Assembly (NCBI GenBank): GCA_948099385.1
Contig: CANUEZ040000205.1
Coordinates: forward strand, 124,001-188,000
DNA: 64,000 bases
Source of the DNA: Fasciola hepatica
Lineage: Eukaryota; Platyhelminthes; Trematoda; Plagiorchiida; Fasciolidae
Reading direction: 5' to 3'
The first letter of the stretch is position 1. Every line of letters starts with the position of its first letter. Below, one piece after another: positions 46,582 to 59,690 of this stretch. Both the position numbers and the translations under genes were made by a program. The notes below the pieces were generated by a model. It saw only the letters and a list, made by a program, of their open reading frames with translations, had not been told where the DNA came from and searched no databases.

Positions 46582-49539
46582 TTGTGGTTCGGGTGTTCTA
46601 TTGACAATCGTTCACCCCAACCCTTGTACGTGTCCCCGTGTGGACTCGGTCCATTTGCAATGCTCATGATTCCCTTAGTGGATCAAACAACTGTCCAGTG
46701 CTTCCATAATTTTCAATGGTCACTTCAGTGTCCAAGCTGCATGGAGAATCATATTGTACAAATCTGCTCTGCTACTGCTCAATTGCATTGTATCAGCAAT
46801 TTATGTGGATTGTTCATAAGGGAATGCCTTGGTTTTACTTAGGCCCATAAATGGAGAAGTGATGGAACATAGGATTGGATCGGTGTGCGAGAATTTGGTT
46901 CTCACCGTAAAAAGCCAATTTGAAAGCCGAAGCCAGTTTGGGGAGTGTGCTATATCATGTAGTGTAGATGTTGAACAAAGCTTTCAGAGCCATATCGGAT
47001 AGCCTTGTGGTTCGGGTGTTCTATTGACAATCGTTCACCCCAACCCTTGTACGTGTCCCCGTGTGAACTCGGTCCATTTGCAATGCTCATGATTCCCTTA
47101 GGGGATCAAACATCTGTACAGTGCTTCCATAATTTTCAATGGTCAGTTCAGTGTTCAAGCTGCATGGAGAATCATATTATACAAATCTACTCTGCTACTG
47201 CTCAATTGCATTGTATCAGCAATTTGTGTGGATTGTGCATATGGGAATGCCTTGGTTGTACTTAATGCCATTAAAGGAGAAATAATGGAACATAGGATTG
47301 GATCGGTGTGCGAGAATTTGGTTCTCACCGTAAGAAGCCAATTTGAAAGCCGAAGGCAGTTTGGGGAGTGTGCTATATCATGTAGTGTATATGTTGAACA
47401 AAGCGTTCAGAGCCATATGGGATAGCCTTGTGGTTCGGGTGTTCTATTGACAATCGTTCACCCCAACCCTTGTACGTGTCCCCGTGTGGACTCGGTCCAT
47501 TTGCAATGCTCATGATTCCCTTAGCGGATCAAACATCTGTACAGTGCTTCCATAATTTCAATGGTCAGTTCAGTGTCCAAGCTGCATGGAGAATCATATT
47601 ATACAAATCTACTCTGCCACTGCTCAATTGCATTGTATCAGCAATTTGTGTGGATTGTTCATAAGGGAATGCCTTGGTTGTACTTAATGCCAATAAAGGA
47701 GAAATAATGGAACATAGGATTGGATCGGTGTGCGAGAATTTGATTCTCACCTTAAGAAGCCAATTTGAAAGCCGAAGCCAGTTTGGGGAGTGTGCTATAT
47801 CATGTAGTGTATATGTTGAACAAAGCGTTCAGAGCCATATCGGATAGCCTTGTGGTTCGGGTGTTCTATTGACAATCGTTCACCCCAACCCTTGTACGTG
47901 TCCCCGTGTGGACTCGGTCCATTTGCAATGCTCATGATTACCTTAGCGGATCAAACAGCTGTACAGTGCTTCCATAATTTTCAATGGTCAGTTCAGTGTT
48001 CAAGCTGCATGGAGAATCATATTATACAAATCTACTCTGCTACTGCTCAATTGCATTGTATCAGCAATTTGTGTGGATAGTTCATAAGTGAATGTCTTGG
48101 TTTCACTTAGGCCCATAGATGGAGAATTGATGGAACATAGGATTGGATCGGTGTGCGAGAATGTGATTCTCACCGTAAAAAGCCAATTTGAAAGCCGAAG
48201 CCAGTTTGGGGAGTGTGCTATATCATGTAGTGTATATGTTGAACAAAGCGTTCAGAGCCATATCGGATAGCCTTGTGGTTCGGGTGTTCTATTGACAATC
48301 GTTCACCCCAACCCTTGTACGTGTCCCCGTGTGGACTCGGTCCATTTGCAATGCTCATGATTCCCTTAGCGGATCAAACAGCTGTACAGTGCTTCCATAA
48401 TTTTCAATGGTCACTTCAGTGTCCAAGCTCCATGGAGAATCATATTATACAAATCTGCTCTGCTACTGCTCAATTGCATTGTATCAGCAATTTGTGTGGA
48501 TTGTTCATAAGGGAATGCCTTGGTTTTACTTAGGCCCATAAATGGAGAAGTGATGGAACATAGGATTGGATCGGTGTGCGAGAATTTGATTCTCACCGTA
48601 GAAAGCCAATTTGAAAGCCGAAGCCAGTTTGGGGAGTGTGCTATATCATGTAGTGTATATGTTGAACAAAGCGTTCAGAGCCATATCGGATAGCCTTGTG
48701 GTTCGGGTGTTCTATTGACAATCGTTTACCCCAACCCTTGTACTTGTCCCCGTGTAGACTCGGTCCATTTGCAATGCTCATGATTCCCTTAGGCGATCAA
48801 ACATCTGTACAGTGCTTCCATAATTTCAATGGTCAGTTCAGTGTCCAAGCTGCATGGAGAATCATATTATACAAATCTGCTCTGCTACTGCTCAATTGCA
48901 TTGTATCAGCAATTTGTGTGGATTGTTCATGAGCGAATGCCTTGGTTTTACTTAGGCCCATAAATGGAGAAGTGATGGAAAACAGGATTGGATCGGTGTG
49001 CGAGAATTTGGTTCTCACCGTAAAAAGCCAATTTGAAAGCCGAAGCCAGTTTGGGGAGTGTGCTATATCATGTAGTGTATATGTTGAACAAAGCGATCAG
49101 AGCCATATCGGATAGCCTTGTTGTTCGGGTGTTCTATTGACAATCGTTCAGCCCAACCCTTGTACGTGTCCCCGTGTGGACTCGGTCCATTTGCAATGCT
49201 CATGATTCCCTTAGGGGATCAAACATCTGTACAGTGCTTCCATCATTTTCAATGGTCACTTCAGTGTTCAAGCTGCATGGAGAATCATATTATGCGAATC
49301 TACTCTGCTACTGCTCAGTTGCATTGTATCAGCAATTTGTGTGGATTGTTCATAAGGGACTGCCTTGGTTTTACTTACGCCCATAAATGGAGAAGTGATG
49401 GAACATAGGATTGGATCGGTGTGCGATAATTTGTTTCTCACGTAAAAAGCCAATTTGAAAGCCGAAGCCAGTTTGGGGAGTGTGCTTTATTATGTAGCGT
49501 ATATGTTGAACAAAGCGTTCAGAGCCATATCGGATAGCC
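46582..49539 (+). repeat. Monomers 111-117, mixed variants
   Basis: There is no clean block repeat. Monomers 113 and 116 share the AATTTCAATGG deletion with 105, 107 and 109. Monomers 112 and 113 carry the TTAATGCC right-hand patch. Monomer 117 (49118) ends with CTCACGTAAAAAG, a one-base loss that removes a pairing base of the hairpin. Confidence 0.75.
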
Positions 49540-51231
49540 TTGTGGTTCGGGTGTTCTATTGACAATCGTTCACCCCAACCCTTGTAAGTGTCCCCGTGTG
49601 GACTCGGTCCATTTGCAATGCTCATGATTCCCTTAGCGGATCAAACAGCTGTACAGTGCTTCCAGAATTTTCAATGGTCAGTTCAGTGTTCAAGCTGGAT
49701 GGTGAATCATATTATACAAATCTACTCTGCTACTGATCAACTGCATTGTATCAGCAATTTGTGTGGATTGTTCATATGGAAATGCCTTCGTTTTATTTAG
49801 GTCCATACATAGAGATGTGATGGAACGTAGGATTGGATCGGTGTGCGAGAATTTGGTTCTCACCGTAAAAAGCCAATTTGAAAGCCGAAGCCAGTTTGGG
49901 GAGTGAGCTCTATCATGTAGTGTATATGTTGAACAAAGCGTTCAGAGCCATATCGGATAGCCTTGTGGTTCGGGTGTTCTATTGACAATCGTTCACCCCA
50001 ACCCTTGTACGTGTCCCCGTGTGGACTCGGTCCATTTGCAATGCTCATGATTCCCTTAGCGGATCAAACAGCTGTACAGTGCTTCCATAATTTTCAATGG
50101 TCAGTTCAGTGTTCAAGCTGCATGGAGAATCATATTATACAAATCTACTCTGCTACTGCTCAATTGCATTGTATCAGCAATTTGTGTGGATTGTTCATAA
50201 GGGAATGCCTTGGTTTTACTTAGGCCCATAAATGGAGAAGTGATGGAACATAGGATTGGATCGGTGTGCGAGAATTTGGTTCTCACCGTAAAAAGCCAAC
50301 TTGAAAGCCGAAGCCAGTTTGGGGAGTGTGCTATATCATGTAGTGTATATGTTGAACAAAGCGTTCAGAGCCATATCGGATAGCCTTGTGGTTCGGGTGT
50401 TCTATTGACAATCGTTCACCCCAACCCTTGTACGTGTCCCCGTGTGGACTCGGTCCATTTGCAATGCTCATGATTCCCTTAGTGGATCAAACATCTGTAC
50501 AGTGCTTCCATCAGTTTCAATGGTCAGTTCAGTGTTCAAGCTGCATGGAGAATCATATTATACAAATCTACTCTGCTACTGCACAATTGCATTGTATCAG
50601 CAATTTGTGTGGATTGTTCATATGGAAAAGCGTTCGTTATAATTAGATCCATACATGGAGAAATGATGGAACGTAGGATTGGATCGGTGTGCGAGAATTT
50701 GGTTCTCACCGTAAAAAGCCAACTTGAAAGCCGAAGCCAGTTTGGGGAGTGTGCTATATCATGTAGTGTATATGTTGAACAAAGCGTTCAGAGCCATATC
50801 GGATAGCCTTGTGGTTCGGGTGTTCTATTGACAATCGTTCACCCCAACCCTTGTACGTGTCCCCGTGTGGACTCGGTCCATTTGCAATGCTCATGATTAC
50901 CTTAGCGGATCAAACAGCTGTACAGTGCTTCCATAATTTTCAATGGTCAGTTCAGTGTTCAAGCTGGATGGTGAATCATATTATACAAATCTACTCTGCT
51001 ACTGCTCAATTGCATTGTATCAGCAATTTGTGTGGATTGTTCATCTGGGAATGCCTTGGTTTCACTTAGGCCCATAAATGGAGAATTGATGGAACATAGG
51101 ATTGGATCGGTGTGCGAGAATTTGGTTCTCACCGTAAAAAGCCAACTTGAAAGCCGAAGCCAGTTTGGGGAGTGTGCTATATCATGTAGTGTATATGTTG
51201 AACAAAGCGTTCAGAGCCATATCGGATAGCC
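49540..51231 (+). repeat. Four-monomer HOR (1692 bp), copy 1
   Basis: Monomers 118-121 correspond to 122-125. The clearest pair is 118/122: CCAGAATTTTC, AAGCTGGATGGTGAATC, TACTGATCAACTG, CATATGGAAATGCCTTCG. Both are followed by GTCCATACATAGAGATGTG and then GAGTGAGCTCTATC. Confidence 0.8.
50386..50808 (+). repeat. Rare monomer 120, distant twin of monomer 79
   Basis: It carries the same variants as 33052-33474 (CACAATTG, AAAAGCGTTCG, CCAACTTG), with CAGTTTCAATGG in place of CATTTTCAATGG. Its neighbours on both sides differ from those of monomer 79, so a single unit or a very small block moved. Confidence 0.8.
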
Positions 51232-52923
51232 TTGTGGTTCGGGTGTTCTATTGACAATCGTTCACCCCAACCCTTGTACGTGTCCCCGTGTGGACTCGGT
51301 CCATTTGCAATGCTCATGATTCCCTTAGCGGATCAAACAGCTGTACAGTGCTTCCAGAATTTTCAATGGTCAGTTCAGTGTTCAAGCTGGATGGTGAATC
51401 ATATTATACAAATCTACTCTGCTACTGATCAACTGCATTGTATCAGCAATTTGTGTGGATTGTTCATATGGAAATGCCTTCGTTTTATTTAGGTCCATAC
51501 ATAGAGATGTGATGGAACGTAGGATTGGATCGGTGTGCGAGAATTTGATTCTCACCGTAAAAAGCCAATTTGAAAGCCGAAGCCAGTTTGGGGAGTGAGC
51601 TCTATCATGTAGTGTATATGTTGAACAAAGCGTTCAGAGCCATATCGGATAGCCTTGTGGTTCGGGTGTTCTATTGACAATCGTTCAGCCCAACCCTTGT
51701 ACGTGTCCCCGTGTGGACTCGGTCCATTTGCAATGCTCATGATTCCCTTAGCGGATCAAACAGCTGTACAGTGCTTCCATAATTTGCAATGGTCAGTTCA
51801 GTGTTCAAGCTGCATGGAGAATCATATTATACAAATCTACTCTGCTACTGCTCAATTGCATTGTATCAGCAATTTGTGTGGATTGTTCATCTGGGAATGC
51901 CTTGGTTTCACTTAGGCCCATAAATGGAGAAGTGATGGAACATAGGATTGTATCGGTGTGCGAGAATTTGGTTCTCACCGTAAAAAGCCAACTTGAAAGC
52001 CGAAGCCAGTTTGGGGAGTGTGCTATATCATGTAGTGTATATGTTGAACAAAGCGTTCAGAGCCATATCGGATAGCCTTGTGGTTCGGGTGTTCTATTGA
52101 CAATCGTTCACCCCAACCCTTGTACGTGTCCCCGTGTGGACTCGGTCCATTTGCAATGCTCATGATTCCCTTAGGGGATCAAACATCTGTACAGTGCTTC
52201 CATCAGTTTCAATGGTCAGTTCAGTGTTCAAGCTGCATGGAGAATCATATTATACAAATCTACTCTGCTACTGCACAATTGCATTGTATCAGCAATTTGT
52301 GTTGATTGTTCATGAGCGAATGCCTTGGTTTTACTTAGGCCCATAAATGGAGAAGTGATGGAACATAGGATTGGATCGGTGTGCGATAATTTGTTTCTCA
52401 CCGTAAAAAACCAATTTGAAAGCCGAAGCCAGTTTGGGGAGTGTGCTATATCATGTAGTGTATATGTTGAACAAAGCGTTCAGAGCCATATCGGATAGCC
52501 TTGTGGTTCGGGTGTTCTATTGACAATCGTTCACCCCAACCCTTGTACGTGTCCCCGTGTGGACTCGGTCCATTTGCAATGCTCATGATTGCCTTAGCGG
52601 ATCAAACAGCTGTACAGTGCTTCCAGAATTTTCAATGGTCAGTTCAGTGTTCAAGCTGGATGGTGAATCATATTATACAAATCTACTCTGCTACTGCTCA
52701 ATTGCATTGTATCAGCAATTTGTGTGGATTGTTCATATGGGAATGCCTTGGTTTCACTTAGGCCCATAAATGGAGAATTGATGGAACATAGGATTGGATC
52801 GGTGTGCGAGAATTTGATTCTCACCGTAAAAAGCCAATTTGAAAGCCGAAGCCAGTTTGGGGAGTGTGCTATATCATGTAGTGTATATGTTGAACAAAGC
52901 GTTCAGAGCCATATCGGATAGCC
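51232..52923 (+). repeat. Four-monomer HOR (1692 bp), copy 2
   Basis: Second copy. Monomer 126 (52924) repeats the right-hand patch of 118 and 122 once more, giving a partial third period. Monomer 124 departs from 120 in its right part because of a distant exchange. Confidence 0.8.
52078..52500 (+). repeat. Hybrid monomer 124
   Basis: The left part matches monomer 120 (CATCAGTTTCAATGG, CACAATTG). The right part, from about 52300, switches to GTGTTGATTGTTCATGAGC, GCGATAATTTG and the rare CGTAAAAAACCAATTTG. That is the exact combination at 45104-45237 in monomer 107, 17 monomers away. It is read here as a gene-conversion product. Confidence 0.75.
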
Positions 52924-55900
52924 TTGTGGTTCGGGTGTTCTATTGACAATCGTTCACCCCAACCCTTGTACGTGTCCCCGTGTGGACTCGGTCCATTTGC
53001 AATGCTCGTGATTCCCTTAGCGGATCAAACATCTGTCCAGTGCTTCCATAATTTTCAATGGTCAGTTTAGTGTTCAAGCTGCATGGAGAATCATATTATA
53101 CAAATCTACTCTGCTACTGCTCAACTGCATTGTATCAGCAATTTGTGTGGATTGTTCATATGGAAATGCCTTCGTTTTATTTAGGTCCATACATAGAGAT
53201 GTGATGGAACGTAGGATTGGATCGGTATGCGAAAATTTGGTTCTCACCGTAAAAAGCCAAAGCGAAAGCCGAAGCCAGTTTGGGGAGTGTGCTATATCAT
53301 GTAGCGTATATGTTGAACAAAGCGTTCAGAGCCATATCCGATAGCCTTGTGGTTCGGGTGTTCTATTGACAATCGTTCACCCCAACCCTTGTACGTGTCC
53401 CCGTGTGGACTCGGTCCATTTGCAATGCTCATGATTCCCTTAGCGGATCAAACAGCTGTACAGTGCTTCCATAATTTTAAATGGTCAGTTCAGTGTTCAA
53501 GCTGCATGGAGAATCATATTATACAAATCTACTCTGCTACTGCTCAATTGCATTGTATCAGCAATTTGTGTGGATTGTTCATATGGAAAAGCGTTCGCTA
53601 TAATTTGGTCAATACATAGAGAAGTGATGGAACGTAGGATTGGATCGGTGTGCGAGAATTTGTTTCTCACCGTAAAAAGCCAATTTGAAAGCCGAAGGCA
53701 GTTTGGGGGGTGTGCTATATCATGTAGTGTAGATGTTGAACAAAGCGTTCAGAGCCATATCGGATAGCCTTGTGTTTCGGGTGTTCTATTGACAATCGTT
53801 CAGCCCAACCCTTGTACGTGTCTCCGTGTGGACTCGGTCCATTTGCAATGCTCATGATTCCCTTAGCGGATCAAACAGCTGTACAGTGCTTCCATAATTT
53901 GCAATGGTCAGTTCAGTGTTCAAGCTGCATGGAGAATCATATTATACAAATCTACTCTGCTACTGCTCAATTGCATTTTGCCGCAATTTGTATGGATTGT
54001 ACATGAGCGAATGCTTTGGTTTTACTTAGGCCCATAAATGGAGAAGTGATGGAACATAGGATTGGATCGGTGTGCGAGAATTTGATTCTCACCGTAAAAA
54101 GCCAATTTGAAAGCCGAAGGCAGTTTGGGTAGTGTGCTATATCATGTAGTGTATATGTTGAACAAAGCGTTCAGAGCCATATCGGATAGCCTTGTGGTTC
54201 GGGTGTTCTATTGACAATCGTTCACCCCAACCCTTGTACGTGTCCCCGTGTGGACTCGGTCCATTTGCAATGCTCATGATTCCCTTAGTGGATCAAACAG
54301 CTGTACAGTGCTTCCATAATTTTCAATGGTCAGTTCAGTGTTCAAGCTGCATGGAGAATCATATTATACAAATCTACTCTGCTACTGCTCAATTGCATTG
54401 TATCAGCAATTTGTGTGGATAGTGCATATGTGAATTTCTTGATTTTTCTTAGGCCCATAAATGGAGAAGTGATGGAACATAGGATTGGATCGGTGTGCGA
54501 GAATTTGATTCTCACCGTAAAAAGCCAATTTGAAAGCCGAAGGCAGTTTGGGTAGTGTGCTATATCATGTAGTGTATATGTTGAACAAAGCGTTCAGAGC
54601 CATATCGGATAGCCTTGTGGTTCGGGTGTTCTATTGACAATCGTTCACCCCAACCCTTGTACGTGTCCCCGTGTGGACTCGGTCCATTTGCAATGCTCAT
54701 GATTCCCTTAGGGGATCAAACAGATGTACAGTGCTTCCATAATTTTCAATGGTCAGTTCAGTGTTCAAGCTGCATGGAGAATCATATTATACAAATCTAC
54801 TCTGCTACTGCTCAATTGCATTGTATGAGCAATTTGTGTGGATTGTTCATAAGGGATTGCCTTGGTTTTACTTAGGCCCATAAATGGAGAATTGATGGAA
54901 CATAGGATTGGATCGGTGTGCGAGAATTTGATTCTCACCGTAAAAAGCCAATTTGAAAGCCGAAGCCAGTTTGGGGAGTGTGCTATATCATGTAGTGTAG
55001 ATGTTGAACAAAGCGTTCAGAGCCATATCGGATAGCCTTGTGGTTCGGGTGTTCTATTGACAATCGTTCACCCCAACCCTTGTACGTGTCCCCGTGTGGA
55101 CTCGGTCCATTTGCAATGCTCATGATTCCCTTAGCGGATCAAACAGCTGTACAGTGCTTCCATAATTTTCAATGGTCAGTTTAGTGTTCAAGCTGCATGG
55201 AGAATCATATTATACAAATCTACTCTGCTACTGCTCAATTGCATTGTATCAGCAATTTGTGTGGATAGTGCATATGTGAATTTCTTGATTTTTCTTAGGC
55301 CCATAAATGGAGAAGTGATGGAACATAGGATTGGATCGGTGTGCGAGAATTTGATTCTCACCGTAAAAAGCCAATTTGAAAGCCGAAGGCAGTTTGAGGA
55401 GTGTGCTAGATTATGTAATGTATATGTTGAACAAAGCGTTCCGAGGCATATCGGATAGCCTTGTGGTTCGGGTGTTCTATTGACAATCGTTCACCCCAAC
55501 CCTTGTACGTGTCCCCGTGTAGACTCCGTCCATTTGCAATGCTCATGATTCCCTTAGGGGATCAAACATCTGTACAGTGCTTCCAGAATTGTCAATGGTC
55601 AGTTCAGTGTTCAAATCTCATGGAGATTCATAATATACAAATCTACTCTGCTACTGCTCAATTGCATTGTATCAGAAAATTGCGTGGATTGTTCATGAGA
55701 GAATGCCTCGGTTTTACTTAGGCCCATAAATGGAGAAGTGATGGAACGTAGGATTGGATCGGTGTGCGAGAAATTTGTTCTCACCGTAAAAAGCCAATTT
55801 GAAAGCCGAAGGCAGTTTGGGGAGTGTGCTATATCATGTAGTGTATATGTTGAACAAAGCGTTCAGAGCCATATCGGATAGCCTTGTGGTTCGGGTGTTC

Positions 55901-58496
55901 TATTGACAATCGTTCACCCCAACCCTTGTACGTGTCCCCGTGTGGACTCGGTCCATTTGCAATGCTCATGATTCCCTTAGGGGATCAAACAGCTGTACAG
56001 TGCTTCCATAATTTTCAATGGTCAGTTCAGTGTTCAAGCTGCATGCAGAATCATATTATACAAATCTACTCTGCTACTGCTCAATTGCATTGTATGAGCA
56101 ATTTGTGTGGATTGTTCATAAGGGAATGCCTTGGTTTTACTTAGGCCCATAAATGGAGAATTGATGGAACATAGGATTGGATCGGTGTGCGAGAATTTGG
56201 TTCTCACCGTAAAAAGCCAATTTGAAAGCCGAAGCCAGTTTGGGGAGTGTGCTATATCATGTAGTGTATATGTTGAACAAAGCGTTCAGAGCCATATCGG
56301 ATAGAGTTGTGGTTCGGGTGTTCTATTGACAATCGTTCACCCCAACCCTTGTACGTGTCCCCGTGTGGACTCGGTCCATTTGCAATGCTCATGATTCCCT
56401 TAGGGGATCAAACAGATGTACAGTGCTTCCATAATTTTCAATGGTCAGTTCAGTGTTCAAGCTGCATGCAGAATCATATTATAGAAATCTACTCTGCTAC
56501 TGCTCAATTGCATTGTATCAGCAATTAGTGTGGATCGTTCATAAGGGAATGCCTTGGTTTTACTTAGGCCCATTAATGGAGAAGTGATGGAACATAGGAT
56601 TGGATCGGTGTGCGAGAATTTGGTTCTCTCCATAAAAAGCCAATTTGAAAGCCGAAGCCAGTTTGGGGAGTGTGCTATATCATGTAGTGTATATGTTGAA
56701 CAAAGCGTTCAGAGCCATATCGGATAGCCTTGTGGTTCGGGTGTTCTATTGACAATCGTTCACCCCAACCCTTGTACGTGTCCCCGTGTGGACTCGGTCC
56801 ATTTGCAATGCTCATGATTCCCTTAGGGGATCAAACAGATGTACAGTGCTTCCATAATTTTCAATGGTCAGTTCAGTGTTCAAGCTGCATGCAGAATCAT
56901 ATTATACAAATCTACTCTGCTACTGCTCAATTGCATTGTATCAGCAAATTACGTGGATTGTTCATGAGAGAATGCCTTGGTTTTACTTAGGCCCATAAAT
57001 GGAGAAGTGATGGAACGTAGGATTGGATCGGTGTGCGAGAAATTTGTTCTCACCGTAAAAAGCCAATTTGAAAGCCGAAGGCAGTTTGGGGAGTGTGCTA
57101 TATCATGTAGTGTATATGTTGAACAAAGCGTTCAGAGCCATATCGGATAGCCTTGTGGTTCGGGTGTTCTATTGACAATCGTTCACCCCAACCCTTGTAC
57201 GTGTCCCCGTGTAGACTCGATCCATTTGCAATGCTCATGATTCCCTTAGGGGATCAAACAGCTGTACAGTGCTTCCAAAATTTTCAATGGTCAGTTCAGT
57301 GTTCAAGCTGCATGGAGAATCATATTATACAAATCTACTCTGCTACTGCTCAATTGCATTGTATCAGCAATTTGTGTGGATTGTTCATAAGGGAATGCCT
57401 TGGTTTTACTTAGGCCCATAAATGGAGAAGTGATGGAACGTAGGATTGGATCGGTGTGCGAGAATTTGATTCTCACCGTAAAAAGCCAACTTGAAAGCCG
57501 AAGCCAGTTTGGGGAGTGTGCTATATCATTTATTGTATATGTTGAACAAAGCGTTGAGACCCATATCGGATAGCCTTGTGGTTCGGGTGTTCTATTGACA
57601 ATCGTTCACCCCAACCCTTGTACGTGTCCCCGTGTGGACTCGGTCCATGTGCAATGCTCATGATTCCCTTAGGGAATCCAACAGCTGTACAGTGCTTCCA
57701 TAATTTGCAATGGTCAGTTCAGTGTTCAAGCTGCATGGAGAATCATATTATACAAATCTTCTCTGCTACTGCTCAATTGCACTGTATCAGCAATTTGTTT
57801 GGATTGTACTTATGGAAATGCCTTCGTTATATTTAGGTCCATACATGGAGAAGTGATGGAACATAGGATTGGATCGGTGTGCGAGAATGTGATTCTCACC
57901 GTAAAAAGCCAATTTGAAAGCCGAAGCCAGTTTGGGGAGTGTGCTATATCATGTAGTGTATATGTTGAACAAAGCGTTCAGAGCCATATGGGATAGCCTT
58001 GTGGTTCGGGTGTTCTATTGACAATCGTTCACCCCAACCCTTGTACGTGTCCCCGTGTGGACTCGGTCCATTTGCAATGCTCATGATTCCCTTAGGGGAT
58101 CAAACAGCTGTACAGTGCTTCCATAATTTTCAATCGTCAGTTCAGTGTTCGAGCTGCATGGAGAATCATATTATACAAATCTACTCTGCTACTGCTCTAT
58201 TGCATTGTATCAGCAATTTGTGTGGATTGTTCATATGGGAATGCCTTGGTTTTACTTAGGCCCATACATTGTGAATTGATGGAACAAAGGTTTGGATCGG
58301 TGTGCGAGAATTTGATTCTCACCGTAAAAAGCCAATTTGAAAGCCGAAGCCAGTTTGGGGAGTGTGCTATATCATGTAGTGTATATGTTGAACAAAGCGT
58401 TCAGAGCCATATCGGATAGCCTTGTGGTTCGGGTGTTCTATTGACAATCGTTCACCCCAACCCTTGTACGTGTCCCCGTGTGGACTCGGTCCATTG
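52924..58496 (+). repeat. Monomers 126-138, mixed variants with short echoes
   Basis: Local echoes exist but no long block. Monomers 129 and 131 share GGATAGTGCATATGTGAATT, 846 bp apart. Monomers 132 and 135 share GCGAGAAATTTGTTCTC, 1269 bp apart. Monomer 128 (53770) has GCATTTTGCCGCAATTTG, one base short. Monomer 137 (57576) has GGTCCATGTGCAATG and AGGGAATCCAACAGC, foreshadowing the divergent type at 59.3 kb. Confidence 0.75.
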
Positions 58497-59267
58497 GCAA
58501 TGCTCATGATTCCCTTAGCGGATCAAACATCTGTACAGTGCTTCCATAATTGTCAATGGTCAGTTCAGTGTTCAAGCTGCATGGAGAATCATATTATACA
58601 AATCTACTCTGCTACTGCTCAATTGCAATTTATCAGCAATTTGTGTGGATTGTTCATAAGGGAATGCCTTGGTTTTACTTAGGCCCATAAATGGAGAAGT
58701 GATGGAACATAGGATTGGATCGGTGTGCGAGAATGTGATTTTCACCGTAGAAAGCCAATTTGAAAGCCGAAGCCAGTTTGGGTAGTGTGCTATATCATGT
58801 AGTGTATATGTTGAACAAAGCGTTCAGAGCCATATCGGATAGCCTTGTGGTTCGGGTGTTCTATTGACAATCGTTCACCCCAACCCTTGTACGTGTCCCC
58901 GTGTGGACTCGGTCCATTTGCAATGCTCATGATTCCCTTAGCGGATCAAACAGCTGTACAGTGCTTCCATCATTTTCAATGGTCAGTTTAGTGTTCAAGT
59001 TGCATGGAGAATCATATTGCAAAAACCTGCTCTGCTACTGCTCAATTGCATTGTATCAGCAATTTGTGTGTTTTGTACACAAAGGAATGCCTTGGTTCTA
59101 ATTAGAACCATAAATGGAGAAGTGATGGAACATAGGATTGGATCGGTGTGCGAGAATTTGGTTCTCACCATAAAAAGACAATTTGAAAGCCGAAGCCAGT
59201 TTGGGGAGTGTGCTATATCATGTATTGTATATGTTGAACAAAGCGTTCAGAGCCATATCGGATAGCC

Positions 59268-59690
59268 TTGTGTTTTGGGTGTTCGACTGACATTCGTTCA
59301 CCCCAACCCTTGTTCGTGTCCCCGTGTGGGCTCCGTCCATGTGCAATGCTCATGATTCCCTTGGGGGATCAAACAGCTGTACAGTGCTTCCATTATTTTC
59401 AATGGTCAGTTCAGTGTTCAAGCTGCATGGAGAATCATATTATACAAATCTACTCTGCTACTGCACTATTGCATTGTATGAGCAATCTGTGTGGATTGTT
59501 CATACGGGAAAGCTTTGTTTGTACTTAGGCCCATAAATGGAGAAGTGATGGAACATACGATTGGATCGGTCTGCGAGAATTTGGTTCTCACCGTTCAAAG
59601 CGAAAGCGAAAGCCGAAGCCAATTTGGGGATTGTGCTATATCATGTATTGTATATGTTGAACAAAGCGTTGAGACCCATATCGGATAGCC
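59268..59690 (+). repeat. Divergent monomer 141 (copy at 61383)
   Basis: Substitutions fall in the normally stable core: GTGTTTTGGGTG, TTCGACTGACATTCG, CCTTGTTCGTG, GTGTGGGCTCCGTCC, ATGTGCAATG. The right end has GTTCAAAGCGAAAGCG and AATTTGGGGATTGTGC. The partial monomer at 63921 shares several of these, so this is a subfamily rather than a single degenerate copy. Confidence 0.8.
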
